A stretch of DNA of 64,000 nt, taken from assembly GCF_018383905.1 (NCBI RefSeq), contig NZ_JAGYWA010000003.1, positions 638,927-702,926 of the forward strand. Direction: 5' to 3'. This document shows, piece after piece, positions 10,218 through 18,940 of the stretch (within the stretch, counting starts at the first letter, position 1; every line of letters begins with the position of its first letter). The notes beneath the pieces were generated by a model that saw nothing but the letters and a program-made list of their open reading frames with translations, was not told where the DNA came from and ran no database searches. A program made the translations under genes and the position numbers. This stretch comes from Flavobacterium branchiicola. Lineage in GTDB: Bacteria > Bacteroidota > Bacteroidia > Flavobacteriales > Flavobacteriaceae.

Positions 10218-11699
10218 TTATTTAGTTGTTAATATTAATTCTAATTCTTGTTTCCATTTTTTATATGCCGTTTCGTATTCCTCTTTATTCTTTAGAGGTA
10301 AAAAGGTCATTACGTGATCGTTTGTTGTAATTCCTGAACCAAATTTCTCAAAGTCGCCATCTGTCAAGCCTACCGCTCTCGCCGCTCCTACTGCTCCGGT
10401 TGTATTGTAAATTTCTATTTCATGTCCTATTAAAGTTGCAACGGTATTAGAGAAAATCTCCGAACGGAATAAGTTATCATTTCCGGCTCTGATTACATTA
10501 ATTGTTGCATTATCATCTTTCAAACATTCCATTCCGTACACAAAAGAAAATGCAATTGCTTCTAAAGAGGCTCTGAATAAATGCGCGTTGGTATGAATAT
10601 TAAAATTCAGGTTTAAAATATGAGAACCAATGTTTTTATTATTGAACATTCTTTCAGCTCCATTTCCAAATGGAATTACAACCAATCCTTGCGAACCTAC
10701 ATTGATCTGAGATGCTTTTTCATTCATTTCTTCATACGACTCATTTCCGATAGTATTTCGCATCCATCGGTATTGTATTCCCGCTCCGTTTATATTCAGT
10801 AATTTTCCAACTCTCGGATTTGATTCCGTATAATTTACATGAACGAAGTTGTTTACACGAGTGCTTTTTCCAGAATTTGTTTCTGTCACGGCGTAGAAAA
10901 CTCCTGACGTACCACCAGTTGCTGCCACTTCTCCCGGACGAAGCACATTTAAGGACAAAGCATTATTCGGCTGATCTCCTGCCCTGTACACAATCGGAAT
11001 TCCTGCTGGAAGACCAGATTCTGCCGAAGCTTTTTCTGTTACAACTCCCTGATTGGTAAAATTTTCTACAATTTTTGGCGTCAACGACTGATCGATTCCG
11101 TAGTAATCCAAAAGCCAGTCTGCTACTTTATTTTCTTTATAATCCCAAAGCATTCCTTCAGACAAACCGTTTTTGGTAGTTGTTACTTCTCCGGTTAATT
11201 TCAAAGCAATATAATCTCCGGGAAGCATATATTTAGCAGTTTTATTATAAACTGCTGGTTCGTTTTCCTTCACCCATTTTAATTTCGAAGCGGTAAAATT
11301 TCCAGGCGAATTCAATAAATGAGACATGCATTTTTCTTCTCCAATTTCGGCGAAAGCCTTATTACCTATTTCAACCGCACGGCTGTCACACCAAATGATA
11401 GAATTTCGAAGCGCATTTCCAGCTTCATCAACAATTACCAATCCGTGCATTTGGTATGAAATACCAATTCCCTGAATTTTAGAAGCATCAATATTCGATT
11501 CTCGAATTGCTCTTTTGGTTGCGGTACAAATGTGCTGCCACCAAATTTCCGGATCCTGTTCTGCCCAATCCGGATGAATTGAAAGGATTTCCATTTCGTT
11601 CTGAGGCTCATTGAGAACAATGATTTTTTTGCCTGTTTCTGCTTCTACCAAGGCTGCCTTGACAGAAGAACTTCCAATATCATAACCGATATAATACAT
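10218..11699 (-). CDS. xylB: Xylulokinase
   Basis: FGGY-family carbohydrate kinase of 493 residues that phosphorylates D-xylulose to xylulose 5-phosphate. The N-terminal phosphate-binding segment [19 protein letters not shown] opens the first domain. MHGLV at 84-88 is the usual xylulokinase substrate loop. D242 in [11 protein letters not shown] is the expected catalytic aspartate, followed by the VAATGGTSG nucleotide-binding turn. The C-terminal domain carries the second glycine-rich nucleotide segment near [16 protein letters not shown]. It begins 3 nt after the regulator stop codon and ends 8 nt before xylA, so the three genes are probably cotranscribed. Confidence 0.95.
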   Translation of the reverse strand: MYYIGYDIGSSSVKAALVEAETGKKIIVLNEPQNEMEILSIHPDWAEQDPEIWWQHICTATKRAIRESNIDASKIQGIGISYQMHGLVIVDEAGNALRNSIIWCDSRAVEIGNKAFAEIGEEKCMSHLLNSPGNFTASKLKWVKENEPAVYNKTAKYMLPGDYIALKLTGEVTTTKNGLSEGMLWDYKENKVADWLLDYYGIDQSLTPKIVENFTNQGVVTEKASAESGLPAGIPIVYRAGDQPNNALSLNVLRPGEVAATGGTSGVFYAVTETNSGKSTRVNNFVHVNYTESNPRVGKLLNINGAGIQYRWMRNTIGNESYEEMNEKASQINVGSQGLVVIPFGNGAERMFNNKNIGSHILNLNFNIHTNAHLFRASLEAIAFSFVYGMECLKDDNATINVIRAGNDNLFRSEIFSNTVATLIGHEIEIYNTTGAVGAARAVGLTDGDFEKFGSGITTNDHVMTFLPLKNKEEYETAYKKWKQELELILTTK

Positions 11700-11702
11700 A
11701 AC

Positions 11703-12710
11703 TTACAGTGATTCTCTTATTATTAAATTTGTCGGCACATAACACTGCGTTTCTTCGTCATGCGTAATAAATGCCGCTGCTTTGGTTCCTAATTCATTAA
11801 AATCAGTCGATACAACCGAAATTCCTTTGTATATAAATTTCTTCATCGGCGTTTCGTTATAAGACAAAAAACCAACGTCTTTTCCGGGTTCCAGATTCTT
11901 CTCTTTACATTGCTCTAAAAAGTGTCCCAAAATCCTGTCGCTTACACTTATATAGGCTACTTCTTTTTCTATATTGAACTTTTTGGCATCGGTAATAACA
12001 TCAAACTTGAAATTAAAATCGGCACAAAATTTCTCAAAAAAGTCAACAGTTTCCTTTGGATGGTTGGTAAAATCCGGATATACAAATTGTAGTTTTTTAT
12101 ACTTTCTAAATAAATCAACTGCCTCAATCAACGAATTATAAAAGGCATTTCCGAAATCCTGAAAGACATAATTATTATTTGCATTGGCCTGAATATTCCA
12201 GTCGATCAAAAGCAATTTGTCATTTGAAATGGCAGATAAAGCTTCACCAATATCGTTATGATCAAAATTCATTACCACATATTTGTAATACTTTCCAACT
12301 CCGTTATTGATGATCGTTTTAAAAACATCAATATTATAATGATGAAACTGTACATCGGTAATTACATTATCCGGCAAATTATTGACAAACGAATGGTACA
12401 AAACTTCTTTATAAGCTTTGAAAGTGTCTAAAACCAAAAGTACTTTTCTGGTTTCGCCCGAAACATAATAGCCTTTATTCGGCACTGATTCAATTGAATT
12501 TTGGTCTTTTAATATCGAATACGCCTTAAAAACTGTATCTCTTGAGAGTTGATACGTTTTGCAGATTACATTTACAGAGGGCAGTAAATCTCCCTTTTGC
12601 AAAATATTTTCCGCAATGGCATTCGTGATTCCGTCAACCAATTGCTGGTATTTCGGAGTATCACTTTCATGATTGATAATAAACGTAAATTTTTCTTCTT
12701 CTTTTCGCAT
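11703..12710 (-). CDS. GntR-family regulator with sugar-binding-like domain, probable xylose regulator
   Basis: Transcription factor of 335 residues. The N-terminal winged helix is of GntR type (TPKYQQLVDGITNAIAENIL, then LPSVNVICKTYQLSRDTV and the wing NKGYYVSGETRK). The remainder looks like a LacI/periplasmic-binding-protein effector domain (VLLVLDTFKAYKEVLYHSFV; YISVSDRILGHFLEQCKEK; DVGFLSYNETPMKKF). It is the first gene of the xylose operon, 3 nt upstream of xylB, so control of that operon and of itself is likely. The inverted repeat at 12708-12734 includes its start codon and would suit autoregulation. The effector is not known from the sequence; xylose or xylulose is inferred from the neighbours. 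Confidence 0.85.
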   Translation of the reverse strand: MRKEEEKFTFIINHESDTPKYQQLVDGITNAIAENILQKGDLLPSVNVICKTYQLSRDTVFKAYSILKDQNSIESVPNKGYYVSGETRKVLLVLDTFKAYKEVLYHSFVNNLPDNVITDVQFHHYNIDVFKTIINNGVGKYYKYVVMNFDHNDIGEALSAISNDKLLLIDWNIQANANNNYVFQDFGNAFYNSLIEAVDLFRKYKKLQFVYPDFTNHPKETVDFFEKFCADFNFKFDVITDAKKFNIEKEVAYISVSDRILGHFLEQCKEKNLEPGKDVGFLSYNETPMKKFIYKGISVVSTDFNELGTKAAAFITHDEETQCYVPTNLIIRESL

Positions 12711-12734
12711 ACCGTTCTGTTCCGTTCTGGTATG
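12708..12734 (-). promoter_or_regulatory. Inverted repeat over the regulator start codon, candidate autoregulatory operator
   Basis: On the plus strand the arms are CATACC (12708-12713) and GGTATG (12729-12734). The interior carries the direct repeat CCGTTCTG-TT-CCGTTCTG. The CAT at 12708-12710 is the complement of the regulator's ATG. The rest of 12735-12958 is AT-rich divergent upstream DNA in which no clear promoter was identified. Confidence 0.45.
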
Positions 12735-12958
12735 CTAAAGTATATAATTGTCTTTTATAAAAAAAATTCTTTTGCTAAAAATTTTGTGATCTTTAAATAA
12801 ATAACATTTCCTGACTAATCATGGACTAAAAGCCTACCATTTCCTTGTATTATCATTTACTGTACAAAATCACTCCTATTTCGGACTTCTAATTCGCTTT
12901 CAATCACTAATTTTATCAGGTTCTATTAAATCAACTAAAAAACATAAACCTATAAATT

Positions 12959-14128
12959 GTGAAAAACCATTTCTTAATCATCGCAATTCTGACAAGCAAT
13001 TTTGTCGTCTATTCTCAAAATAAAACAATCACAGTTTCCAATTCTCTGAAGATTGACAGGGAATTTGAAACTATCGAACTCACTAAAAAATCTCTGGGAT
13101 TAGCTGCAGATTCCAAACTCGAAAATTATGTTGTAAAAGACTTAAACTCAAATTCTCTCTTAGAAACCCAAACTGTAGATAATGATGGAGACGGAACTGC
13201 TGATGTATTATTATTTCAGCCTAAAATAAAAGCTTCATCCAAACAGGATTTTGAAGTTTCTATTGGAACAAATCCTGATGCTTCAAAAGTGATTAATTGT
13301 TATTCTCGTTTTGTTCCGGAACGTACAGACGATTATGCGTGGGAAAACAATAAAGTGGCTTTTAGAACTTATGGTCCTGTGGCACAAAAAATGGTCGAAG
13401 ATAATATTGCAGGCGGAACTTTAACCAGCGGAATCGATGCATGGCTTAAAAGAGTCGATTACCCGATCATTAATAAATGGTACGAAAAAGCTACTAACGG
13501 AACCGGAACATATCATAAAGATACGGGTGAAGGTCTGGATAATTTTCATGTTGGAGACAGCCGCGGCGTGGGCGGAATTGCAGTAAACGTTGACGGAAAG
13601 TATTATTTCTCTAAGAATTTCATTAGTTGGAAAACCATTACAACTGGACCAATCAGAACGAGTTTTATTATAACGTATGCCGATTGGGATGCGAAAGGAA
13701 ATAAAATAACCGAATCAAAATTGATTAGTTTAGATTACGGAAGTCAGCTTTCTCGTTTTGAAATCAATATTACGGGAACAAAGACTATTGCGGCTGGCTT
13801 AACGCTTCACGATAAAAAAGGAACAACTGGAACGAACTTAAAAGAAGGCTGGTTAAGTTATTGGGAACCTATCGACGACTCAGAAATTGGAACGGGTTTG
13901 GTTGCTCCAAAAGGTACTTTATTGAGTTTTGATAATCATATCACAAACGAAAAAGATTTAAGTAATCTTTACGGAAATATCTCTGTTAAAAACAACAAAG
14001 CAATTTATTATGTTGGTTTTGGATGGAAAAAAGGAAGTCCGTTTCAAACCAAACAAGAATGGGAAAAATATTTGAGTTCTTTCTCAGAAAAAATAAATAA
14101 TCCATTGGTTGTGAAGGTTAAGAGATAA
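12959..14128 (+). CDS. DUF4861-family secreted protein
   Basis: Exported protein of 389 residues starting at a GTG codon. That start is supported because the signal peptide (KNHFLIIAILTSNFVVYSQ) begins directly after it and there is no better ATG. The body matches the DUF4861 layout as I recall it: an N-terminal beta-rich half with a NDGDGTADVLLFQP-type segment (here DNDGDGTADVLLFQP), then FRTYGPVAQKMVEDN, IDAWLKRVDYPIINKWYEKA and GEGLDNFHVGDSRGVGG, and a C-terminal beta-sandwich-like part. Such proteins often sit in uronic-acid polysaccharide loci, but their reaction is not known to me. It is convergent with the LacI-type regulator gene and may belong to the uronate locus to its right. Confidence 0.75.
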   Translation: MKNHFLIIAILTSNFVVYSQNKTITVSNSLKIDREFETIELTKKSLGLAADSKLENYVVKDLNSNSLLETQTVDNDGDGTADVLLFQPKIKASSKQDFEVSIGTNPDASKVINCYSRFVPERTDDYAWENNKVAFRTYGPVAQKMVEDNIAGGTLTSGIDAWLKRVDYPIINKWYEKATNGTGTYHKDTGEGLDNFHVGDSRGVGGIAVNVDGKYYFSKNFISWKTITTGPIRTSFIITYADWDAKGNKITESKLISLDYGSQLSRFEINITGTKTIAAGLTLHDKKGTTGTNLKEGWLSYWEPIDDSEIGTGLVAPKGTLLSFDNHITNEKDLSNLYGNISVKNNKAIYYVGFGWKKGSPFQTKQEWEKYLSSFSEKINNPLVVKVKR

Positions 14129-14137
14129 GATTTGGAT

Positions 14138-14219
14138 CACGGATTTTACGGATTAAACGGGTTTTCACAGGTTCGATTAAAAAAATCTGCGTTAATTCGT
14201 TTAATCCGTAAAATCCGTG
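14138..14219. terminator. Long hairpin between convergent genes, probable bidirectional terminator
   Basis: Perfect 22-bp arms: CACGGATTTTACGGATTAAA(CG) at 14138-14159 and the complement at 14198-14219, with a 38-nt loop. It lies between the stop codons at 14128 and 14232. Confidence 0.6.
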
Positions 14220-14231
14220 GCTAAATTTATC

Positions 14232-15257
14232 TTACTTCCTCGCAGGAAAATAATTCTCTTTCAAAATAATCTCTAAAGGAATATAATGCATGCGTTCAAC
14301 CTGATCCTGAAGAACTAGTTTTTTATACAAATAGTTAATTCCCATATAACCCTGATCTTCGGGTCTTTGATTGATTAAAAAATCAATTACGTCTTTATTA
14401 AGGTATTCGATGTTTTCCTTCAATAAATCGTATCCAATAATCCGAACGCCTTTTATATTATTTTTATCTAAAAATCGAGCGACAATATACGCTCTTGAAT
14501 TGGGCACAAAAACACTGTTTATACCAGAAAACATTTCTAGACTTAACTGATCGATTTTGGAATCTTTTAAGGTAACTTCCGAAAAAGTAAAATTGGTCAG
14601 TTCATCATGATCCTCAAAATAAGAATAAAATCCTTTTATACGCTGGAGATATACCGAAGTGCTTTCGATTTCTCTGGTGATTTTAAAAACCAGAATCTGT
14701 CTTTCGTTTTTTACGGCAAAACTTATTAATCTTCCTGCCAAATAACCACTCTGAAAAGCATCCTGTCCCACATAAGCATGATTATTTTCTTCAGAAATAT
14801 TAGAATCAATCATTACAATAGGAATATTTTTCTTTTGATATTCCTTCAAAAACTGAATCGAATCATCGTGAAAAATGGGCGCGAATAAAAGTCCGTCGCA
14901 ATCAAACTTCATGATTTTTTTAATAGACTCCTTAAAAGATTCGACATTGTAATCGTAAAAGAAATAATCTAAAACAACTCCGAATTTACTAAACTCCAAA
15001 GCTGCTTTTTCGATTCCGTTCACCTGACTTTGCCAATATTCCAGCGTTTCAGATTTCGGTAAAAAAACAGCAAAACGGAATTTCTTATTTAATGCCAGAT
15101 TACTTGCCAGTATATTTCGTTTATAACCAAACTCTTCGATTATGGCATTTACCTTATCTACTGTTTCCTGCGCCACCTGTCCGCGCTTGTGCATAATCCT
15201 GTCCACCGTACCCGGTGAAACATTGGCTAATTCGGCAATTTTTTTTATTGTTATGAT
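14232..15257 (-). CDS. LacI-family regulator with an apparent non-canonical start codon
   Basis: Repressor-type protein of about 341 residues. The helix-turn-helix reads TIKKIAELANVSPGTVDRI and is followed by HKRGQVAQETVDKVNAIIEE. The rest is a periplasmic-binding-protein-like effector domain (FAVFLPKSETLEYWQSQVNG; YVGQDAFQSGYLAGRLI; GVRIIGYDLL). The conserved DNA-binding helix continues upstream of the first standard start (GTG at 15206), yet no ATG, GTG or TTG occurs between that GTG and the in-frame TAG at 15291-15293. An AAAAGGA sequence at 15264-15270 precedes ATC at 15255-15257 and ATA at 15252-15254, so translation probably starts at one of these; I use 15257. It is divergent from the YhcH/SDR/UxuA genes and is their likely repressor. 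Confidence 0.8.
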   Translation of the reverse strand: MITIKKIAELANVSPGTVDRIMHKRGQVAQETVDKVNAIIEEFGYKRNILASNLALNKKFRFAVFLPKSETLEYWQSQVNGIEKAALEFSKFGVVLDYFFYDYNVESFKESIKKIMKFDCDGLLFAPIFHDDSIQFLKEYQKKNIPIVMIDSNISEENNHAYVGQDAFQSGYLAGRLISFAVKNERQILVFKITREIESTSVYLQRIKGFYSYFEDHDELTNFTFSEVTLKDSKIDQLSLEMFSGINSVFVPNSRAYIVARFLDKNNIKGVRIIGYDLLKENIEYLNKDVIDFLINQRPEDQGYMGINYLYKKLVLQDQVERMHYIPLEIILKENYFPARK

Positions 15258-15325
15258 ATTGATTCCTTTTAAGTTAAAAAAATAAAAGCACTACGGTAAA
15301 ATTAATTTATTTTATTAAAAATAAG

Positions 15326-15355
15326 TTGTTTTATAGCACATTTTACATACATTTG
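15326..15355 (+). promoter_or_regulatory. Bacteroidota-type promoter for the uronate catabolic genes
   Basis: TTG at 15326-15328, a 19-nt spacer, then TACATTTG at 15348-15355, which fits the TTG / TAnnTTTG promoter pattern. It lies about 110 nt upstream of the YhcH-like gene. A TAACTTTG element on the opposite strand at 15378-15385 could serve the divergent regulator gene, but I see no good upstream TTG partner for it. Confidence 0.55.
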
Positions 15356-15362
15356 TAAAACA

Positions 15363-15378
15363 CCGTGTGCGTACACGC
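15363..15378. promoter_or_regulatory. LacI-type operator candidate CGTGTGCGTACACG
   Basis: Near-palindrome with arms CGTGT and ACACG around a central CG. This is the architecture expected of LacI-family operators. It begins 8 nt after the TACATTTG element, so it covers the predicted transcription start of the uronate genes and lies between the divergent genes. Confidence 0.6.
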
Positions 15379-15464
15379 AAAGTTATACAAAACAGAAAAA
15401 GAAAAATATTTTTTTAGAAATTTCTTTACTAACAGAATAAAAACCAAATAAAAAAAATTAAAAA

Positions 15465-15917
15465 ATGATCATTGATTCAGTACAAAATGCCGCAAAATAT
15501 TACAGCTTACATCCTAATTTCAAAAAAGCCTTTGATTATATAAATCAAACTGATATTGCCAATCTTGAAGAAGGTGCATTTGAAATTGCCGAAGGTTTAA
15601 AAGTAATTGTAATTATAGGCGAAGGTGCAACAAGAGAACAAAGCATAAAAGGTTTTGAATGTCATGATAAAAATATTGACATACAAGTTGTAATAAAAGG
15701 CCCTGAAACTTATGCATGGAAACCAAGAGAAAAATGCGTAAGTCCCAATGGAGATTACAGTGATGAAAGAGATGTTCGATTTTTTCATGACAAACCCGAC
15801 ATGTTTTTTGAGCTGCAGGAAAAACAGTTTACTATTTTATTTCCGGAAGATGTTCACGCCGCAATGATTGGCGACGGTCAATTAAAAAAAATAGTTATTA
15901 AGGTAAAAATAAATTGA
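15465..15917 (+). CDS. YhcH/YjgK/YiaL-family (DUF386) protein
   Basis: Small cytoplasmic cupin-like protein of 150 residues. It shows the family layout: an N-terminal helical start (YYSLHPNFKKAFDYI), the segment FECHDKNIDIQVVIKGPE, the DVRFFHDKPDMFF region and the terminal ILFPEDVHAAMIGDG, whose histidines and acidic residues form the presumed metal site. Family members occur with sialic-acid, uronate and sugar-acid catabolism, and an isomerase or epimerase role has been suggested. Here it is the first gene of a block with an SDR and UxuA genes, downstream of a promoter and LacI-type operator. A 293-bp AT-rich gap separates it from the SDR gene, so cotranscription is not certain. Confidence 0.85.
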   Translation: MIIDSVQNAAKYYSLHPNFKKAFDYINQTDIANLEEGAFEIAEGLKVIVIIGEGATREQSIKGFECHDKNIDIQVVIKGPETYAWKPREKCVSPNGDYSDERDVRFFHDKPDMFFELQEKQFTILFPEDVHAAMIGDGQLKKIVIKVKIN

Positions 15918-16205
15918 TATTCCAACTTTAGTATAAATTCCAAATTATGAAATTCCAAATTCCAATTATTACTATAGTTTAAATTCCAATTAATGAAATT
16001 CCAAATTCCAAATATTACTATACTATGTTTTTCAAAATGGAATTTGGAATTTGGGATTTAAAAATTTGGAATTTGGGATTTAAAAACATTTGAATTTGAA
16101 CACTAATTCCAATTAAAAACTGAAAATATTAAAACTAAACTATAACTATACTTTACTTTTCAAATTGGAATTTGGAATTTGAAAGTATTGGAATTTGAAA
16201 ATTAA
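15918..16205. repeat. AT-rich intergenic repeats built from AAATTCCAATT-type words
   Basis: Several AATTCCAAATT copies (15920-16010) are followed by complementary GGAATTTGGGATTT and GGAATTTGAAA words (16040-16200), so the region can fold back on itself. No gene is visible. Confidence 0.55.
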
Positions 16206-16210
16206 AAAAA

Positions 16211-17023
16211 ATGGATTCTACATTTAATCTAAAAGGAAAAATAGCTTTAATAACAGGTGGTGCCGGAGTTCTGGGAACCAACTTTGCAAACGTTTTGGCT
16301 AAACAAGGCGTTATCGTTGGAATCGTTTCTCAATCGCTGCAAAAAGCAGAAAATACAGTAAAAACCATTCAGGAAAACGGCGGTCAGGCATTTGCGGTTC
16401 AGGCTAATGTGCTGGAAAAAGAAGACCTAGAAAAAGCAAGAGATTTAATACTTGAAAAATACGGTCGTCTGGATATTCTGATCAATGCAGCAGGCGGAAA
16501 TATGCCGGGCGCAACAATTGCCCCGGATCAGCAGATTTTTGACATGAAAACAGATGATCTTCAAAAAGTGATCGATTTAAATATTATCGGAACCATGCTT
16601 CCAACACAGGTTTTCTCTGAAATCTTTGCAAAACAGAAACAGGGAATTATTATCAATATTTCATCGGCTTCAGCACAAAGACCTTTAACACGAGTTGTGG
16701 GTTATTCAGCTTCAAAAGCAGCAATTGACAATTTCACACAATGGATGGCGGTTGAATTGGCTCAAAAATACGGCGAAGGAATTCGTGTAAATGCTATTTC
16801 TCCAGGCTTTTTCATTGGAGAGCAAAATCGTGCTTTATTACTGACTCCAGAAGGAAAATTAACGCCAAGAGGAGAAAAAATTATCGATCATACGCCAATG
16901 GGAAGATTTGGAACTCCAGAAGATATTGACGGCGCACTTTTATTTTTATGCAGCGACATGTCAAAATTCGTAACAGGAATCACATTAAAAGTTGATGGTG
17001 GTTTTGCTGCTACAAGTATTTAA
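16211..17023 (+). CDS. SDR oxidoreductase, probable D-mannonate/fructuronate oxidoreductase
   Basis: Classical short-chain dehydrogenase of 270 residues. The nucleotide-binding motif TGGAGVLG is at 15-22, INAAGG at 91-96, the serines of ISSASAQ at about 150-156, and the catalytic Y165-x3-K169 in GYSASKA. SDRs of this kind placed beside UxuA (as in the Bacillus yjmE-yjmF arrangement) reduce D-fructuronate to D-mannonate. It lies directly before uxuA, separated by a 62-bp gap that contains a palindrome, which strongly supports this role. The specificity is inferred from that neighbourhood. Confidence 0.88.
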   Translation: MDSTFNLKGKIALITGGAGVLGTNFANVLAKQGVIVGIVSQSLQKAENTVKTIQENGGQAFAVQANVLEKEDLEKARDLILEKYGRLDILINAAGGNMPGATIAPDQQIFDMKTDDLQKVIDLNIIGTMLPTQVFSEIFAKQKQGIIINISSASAQRPLTRVVGYSASKAAIDNFTQWMAVELAQKYGEGIRVNAISPGFFIGEQNRALLLTPEGKLTPRGEKIIDHTPMGRFGTPEDIDGALLFLCSDMSKFVTGITLKVDGGFAATSI

Positions 17024-17040
17024 TATTTAGTTTCAATCTC

Positions 17041-17069
17041 TCCTGCAAGGTTTTCAAAACCTTGCAGGA
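17041..17069. repeat. Perfect 29-nt palindrome in the uxuA leader
   Basis: TCCTGCAAGGTTTT at 17041-17054 and its exact complement at 17056-17069 around one central base. It ends 16 nt before the uxuA start codon. Its core AAGGTTTTCAAAACCTT resembles the AAGGTTTCAACCTT core of the twin-hairpin repeats at 18754 and 36514. Confidence 0.7.
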
Positions 17070-17085
17070 AATAAAAAATATAAAA

Positions 17086-18270
17086 ATGGAACAAACATTA
17101 AGATGGTTCGGACCAAATGATCCCGTTTCTTTACAAGATATTGCGCAAACCGGAGCAACCGGAATTGTTACCGCTTTGCATCATATTCCTAACGGGGAAG
17201 TTTGGAGTATTGATGAAATTATAAAGCGAAAAGTCGAAATTGAACACGAAGATGGTGATCCTAAAAAAGGTGCTTCGGGTTTAATATGGTCAGTTGTAGA
17301 AAGTGTTCCGGTTCACGAAGACATTAAAAAACAAACCGGAAAATACCTTGAGTATATTGAGAATTACAAAGAAAGCATACGAAATTTAGCTTTATGTGGT
17401 ATTAACTGTATTTGCTATAATTTCATGCCGGTTCTGGACTGGTCAAGAACAGATTTGTCTTATACAGTTGAAGATGGTTCAAAAGCTTTACGTTTTGACA
17501 TCAACGCTTTTGCTGCTTTTGAATTGTATATTCTAAAAAGACCAAACGCAGAAAATGAATATTCTGACGAGCAGAGACAAAAAGCAAAAAGCTATTTTGA
17601 AGCAATGTCTGCAGAAGATAAAGTAAAATTACAACAGAACATTCTGGCTGGACTTCCGGGTGCCGAAGAAGCATATTCTGTTGAAGAATTCCTGATCACA
17701 TTAAGCGCTTACAATCATATTGACAGAGAGGCTTTAAAAAACAATTTATTCTATTTTTTACAGCAGATTATTCCGGTTGCAGAAAGTAAAGGTATATTAA
17801 TGGCAATTCATCCAGACGATCCTCCTTACCCAATTTTAGGTTTACCAAGGGTCGTAAGTACCGAAGAAGATTTGGTAGAATTAATGAACGTTGCTCCTTC
17901 TAAATCAAACGGATTCACGATGTGTACAGGCTCATACGGCGTTCGTGCCGATAATGATTTACCGGGAATCGTAAGACGTCACGGCGATAAAATGAATTTT
18001 ATTCATTTAAGAAGTACGCAACGAGACGAAGAAGGAAGTTTCTACGAAGCTAATCATCTTGAAGGCGACGTTGACATGTACGAAGTCGTAAAAGCGATTT
18101 TGGAAGTGGAGAAAAAAAACAACAGCCAGTTACCAATGCGCCCCGATCACGGACATCAAATGCTGGACGATTTAAAGAAAAAAACAAATCCGGGGTATTC
18201 TGCTATTGGCCGTTTAAGAGGTCTTGCAGAACTACGCGGACTTGAATTAGGAATTAAGCGTTCCTTATAG
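17086..18270 (+). CDS. uxuA: Mannonate dehydratase
   Basis: Dehydrates D-mannonate to 2-keto-3-deoxy-D-gluconate in hexuronate catabolism. The protein is 394 residues from the ATG at 17086 ([16 protein letters not shown]). An upstream in-frame TTG at 17062 lies inside a palindrome and is not a likely start. Family signatures are present: [16 protein letters not shown] near the N-terminus, [16 protein letters not shown], the metal-binding [17 protein letters not shown] segment, [24 protein letters not shown] and the terminal MRPDHGHQM. The product would need a KDG kinase and aldolase, which are not encoded in the window. The SDR gene upstream makes the substrate. Confidence 0.96.
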   Translation: MEQTLRWFGPNDPVSLQDIAQTGATGIVTALHHIPNGEVWSIDEIIKRKVEIEHEDGDPKKGASGLIWSVVESVPVHEDIKKQTGKYLEYIENYKESIRNLALCGINCICYNFMPVLDWSRTDLSYTVEDGSKALRFDINAFAAFELYILKRPNAENEYSDEQRQKAKSYFEAMSAEDKVKLQQNILAGLPGAEEAYSVEEFLITLSAYNHIDREALKNNLFYFLQQIIPVAESKGILMAIHPDDPPYPILGLPRVVSTEEDLVELMNVAPSKSNGFTMCTGSYGVRADNDLPGIVRRHGDKMNFIHLRSTQRDEEGSFYEANHLEGDVDMYEVVKAILEVEKKNNSQLPMRPDHGHQMLDDLKKKTNPGYSAIGRLRGLAELRGLELGIKRSL

Positions 18271-18305
18271 TAGGGTTTTGCCACTGAGTCGCAAAGTTTT
18301 TTTTG

Positions 18306-18740
18306 TTTCACGCAGATCTGGCAGATTGAGCAGATTTTAATGAGATTTAAATTTAATAAATCTGTGCAATCTGCTTAAATCATTTTAAATCTGCGTGAAA
18401 TAAAATAAAACTTGTGTTTTTAATCTCGCTAAGACGCTAAGTTTTTTTTGTTTCACGCAGATCTGGCAGATTGAGCAGATTTTAATACGATTTAGATTAA
18501 ATAAATCTGCACAATCTGCTTAAATCATTTTAAATCTGTGTGAAATAAAATAAAATTTGTGTTTTTAATCTCGCTAAGACGCAAAGTTTTTTTTGTTTCA
18601 CGCAGATCTGGCAGATTGAGCAGATTTTAATGAGATTTAAATTTAATAAATCTGCACAATCTGCTTAAATCATTTTAAATCTGTGTGAAATAAAATAAAA
18701 CTTGTGTTTTTAATCTCGCAAAGACGCAAAGTTTTTAAGA
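18306..18740. repeat. Three tandem copies of a 145-bp unit with internal inverted repeats
   Basis: The word TTTCACGCAGATCTGGCAG starts at 18306, 18451 and 18596, an exact period of 145. Each unit has the arm TTTCACGCAGAT and the complementary AAATCTGYGTGAAA about 90 nt later, then TAATCTCGC(T/A)AAGACGC. Copies differ by a few substitutions (GAGATTTAAATTT against CGATTTAGATT). It occupies most of the gap 18271-18940, which contains no gene. Confidence 0.85.
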
Positions 18741-18753
18741 CATAAAAGCAAAC

Positions 18754-18827
18754 ATAGCCCAAGGTTTCAACCTTGGGAAACGTATCGTGATTTACGTTGC
18801 GCTCCAATGGTTGAAACCATTGGGTAT
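18754..18827. repeat. Twin-hairpin REP-like element, copy 1
   Basis: The first hairpin is CCCAAGGTTTCAACCTTGGG. The second is CCAATGGTTGAAACCATTGG, in opposite orientation. Each is a self-complementary unit. The flanks ATAGCCC and GGGTAT match the element at 36514-36599. Confidence 0.7.
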
Positions 18828-18940
18828 GACAAAAAAATCCGCTAAATCTGCGAGATCTGCGAGAGAAAAACCTTCGTTCCTTAGCGCCTTCGTGGCAAAT
18901 CCCTATAAAAAAACTAACTAACCACAAAAACCACCAAACC

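Noticed and set aside
17062..17085. Upstream TTG start for uxuA
   Set aside because: It lies inside a perfect palindrome and adds eight residues before the conserved MEQTLRWFG start.
18306..18740. CRISPR-like array
   Set aside because: The repeated unit is 145 bp with no short repeat/unique spacer pattern and no cas genes nearby; it is a plain tandem repeat.
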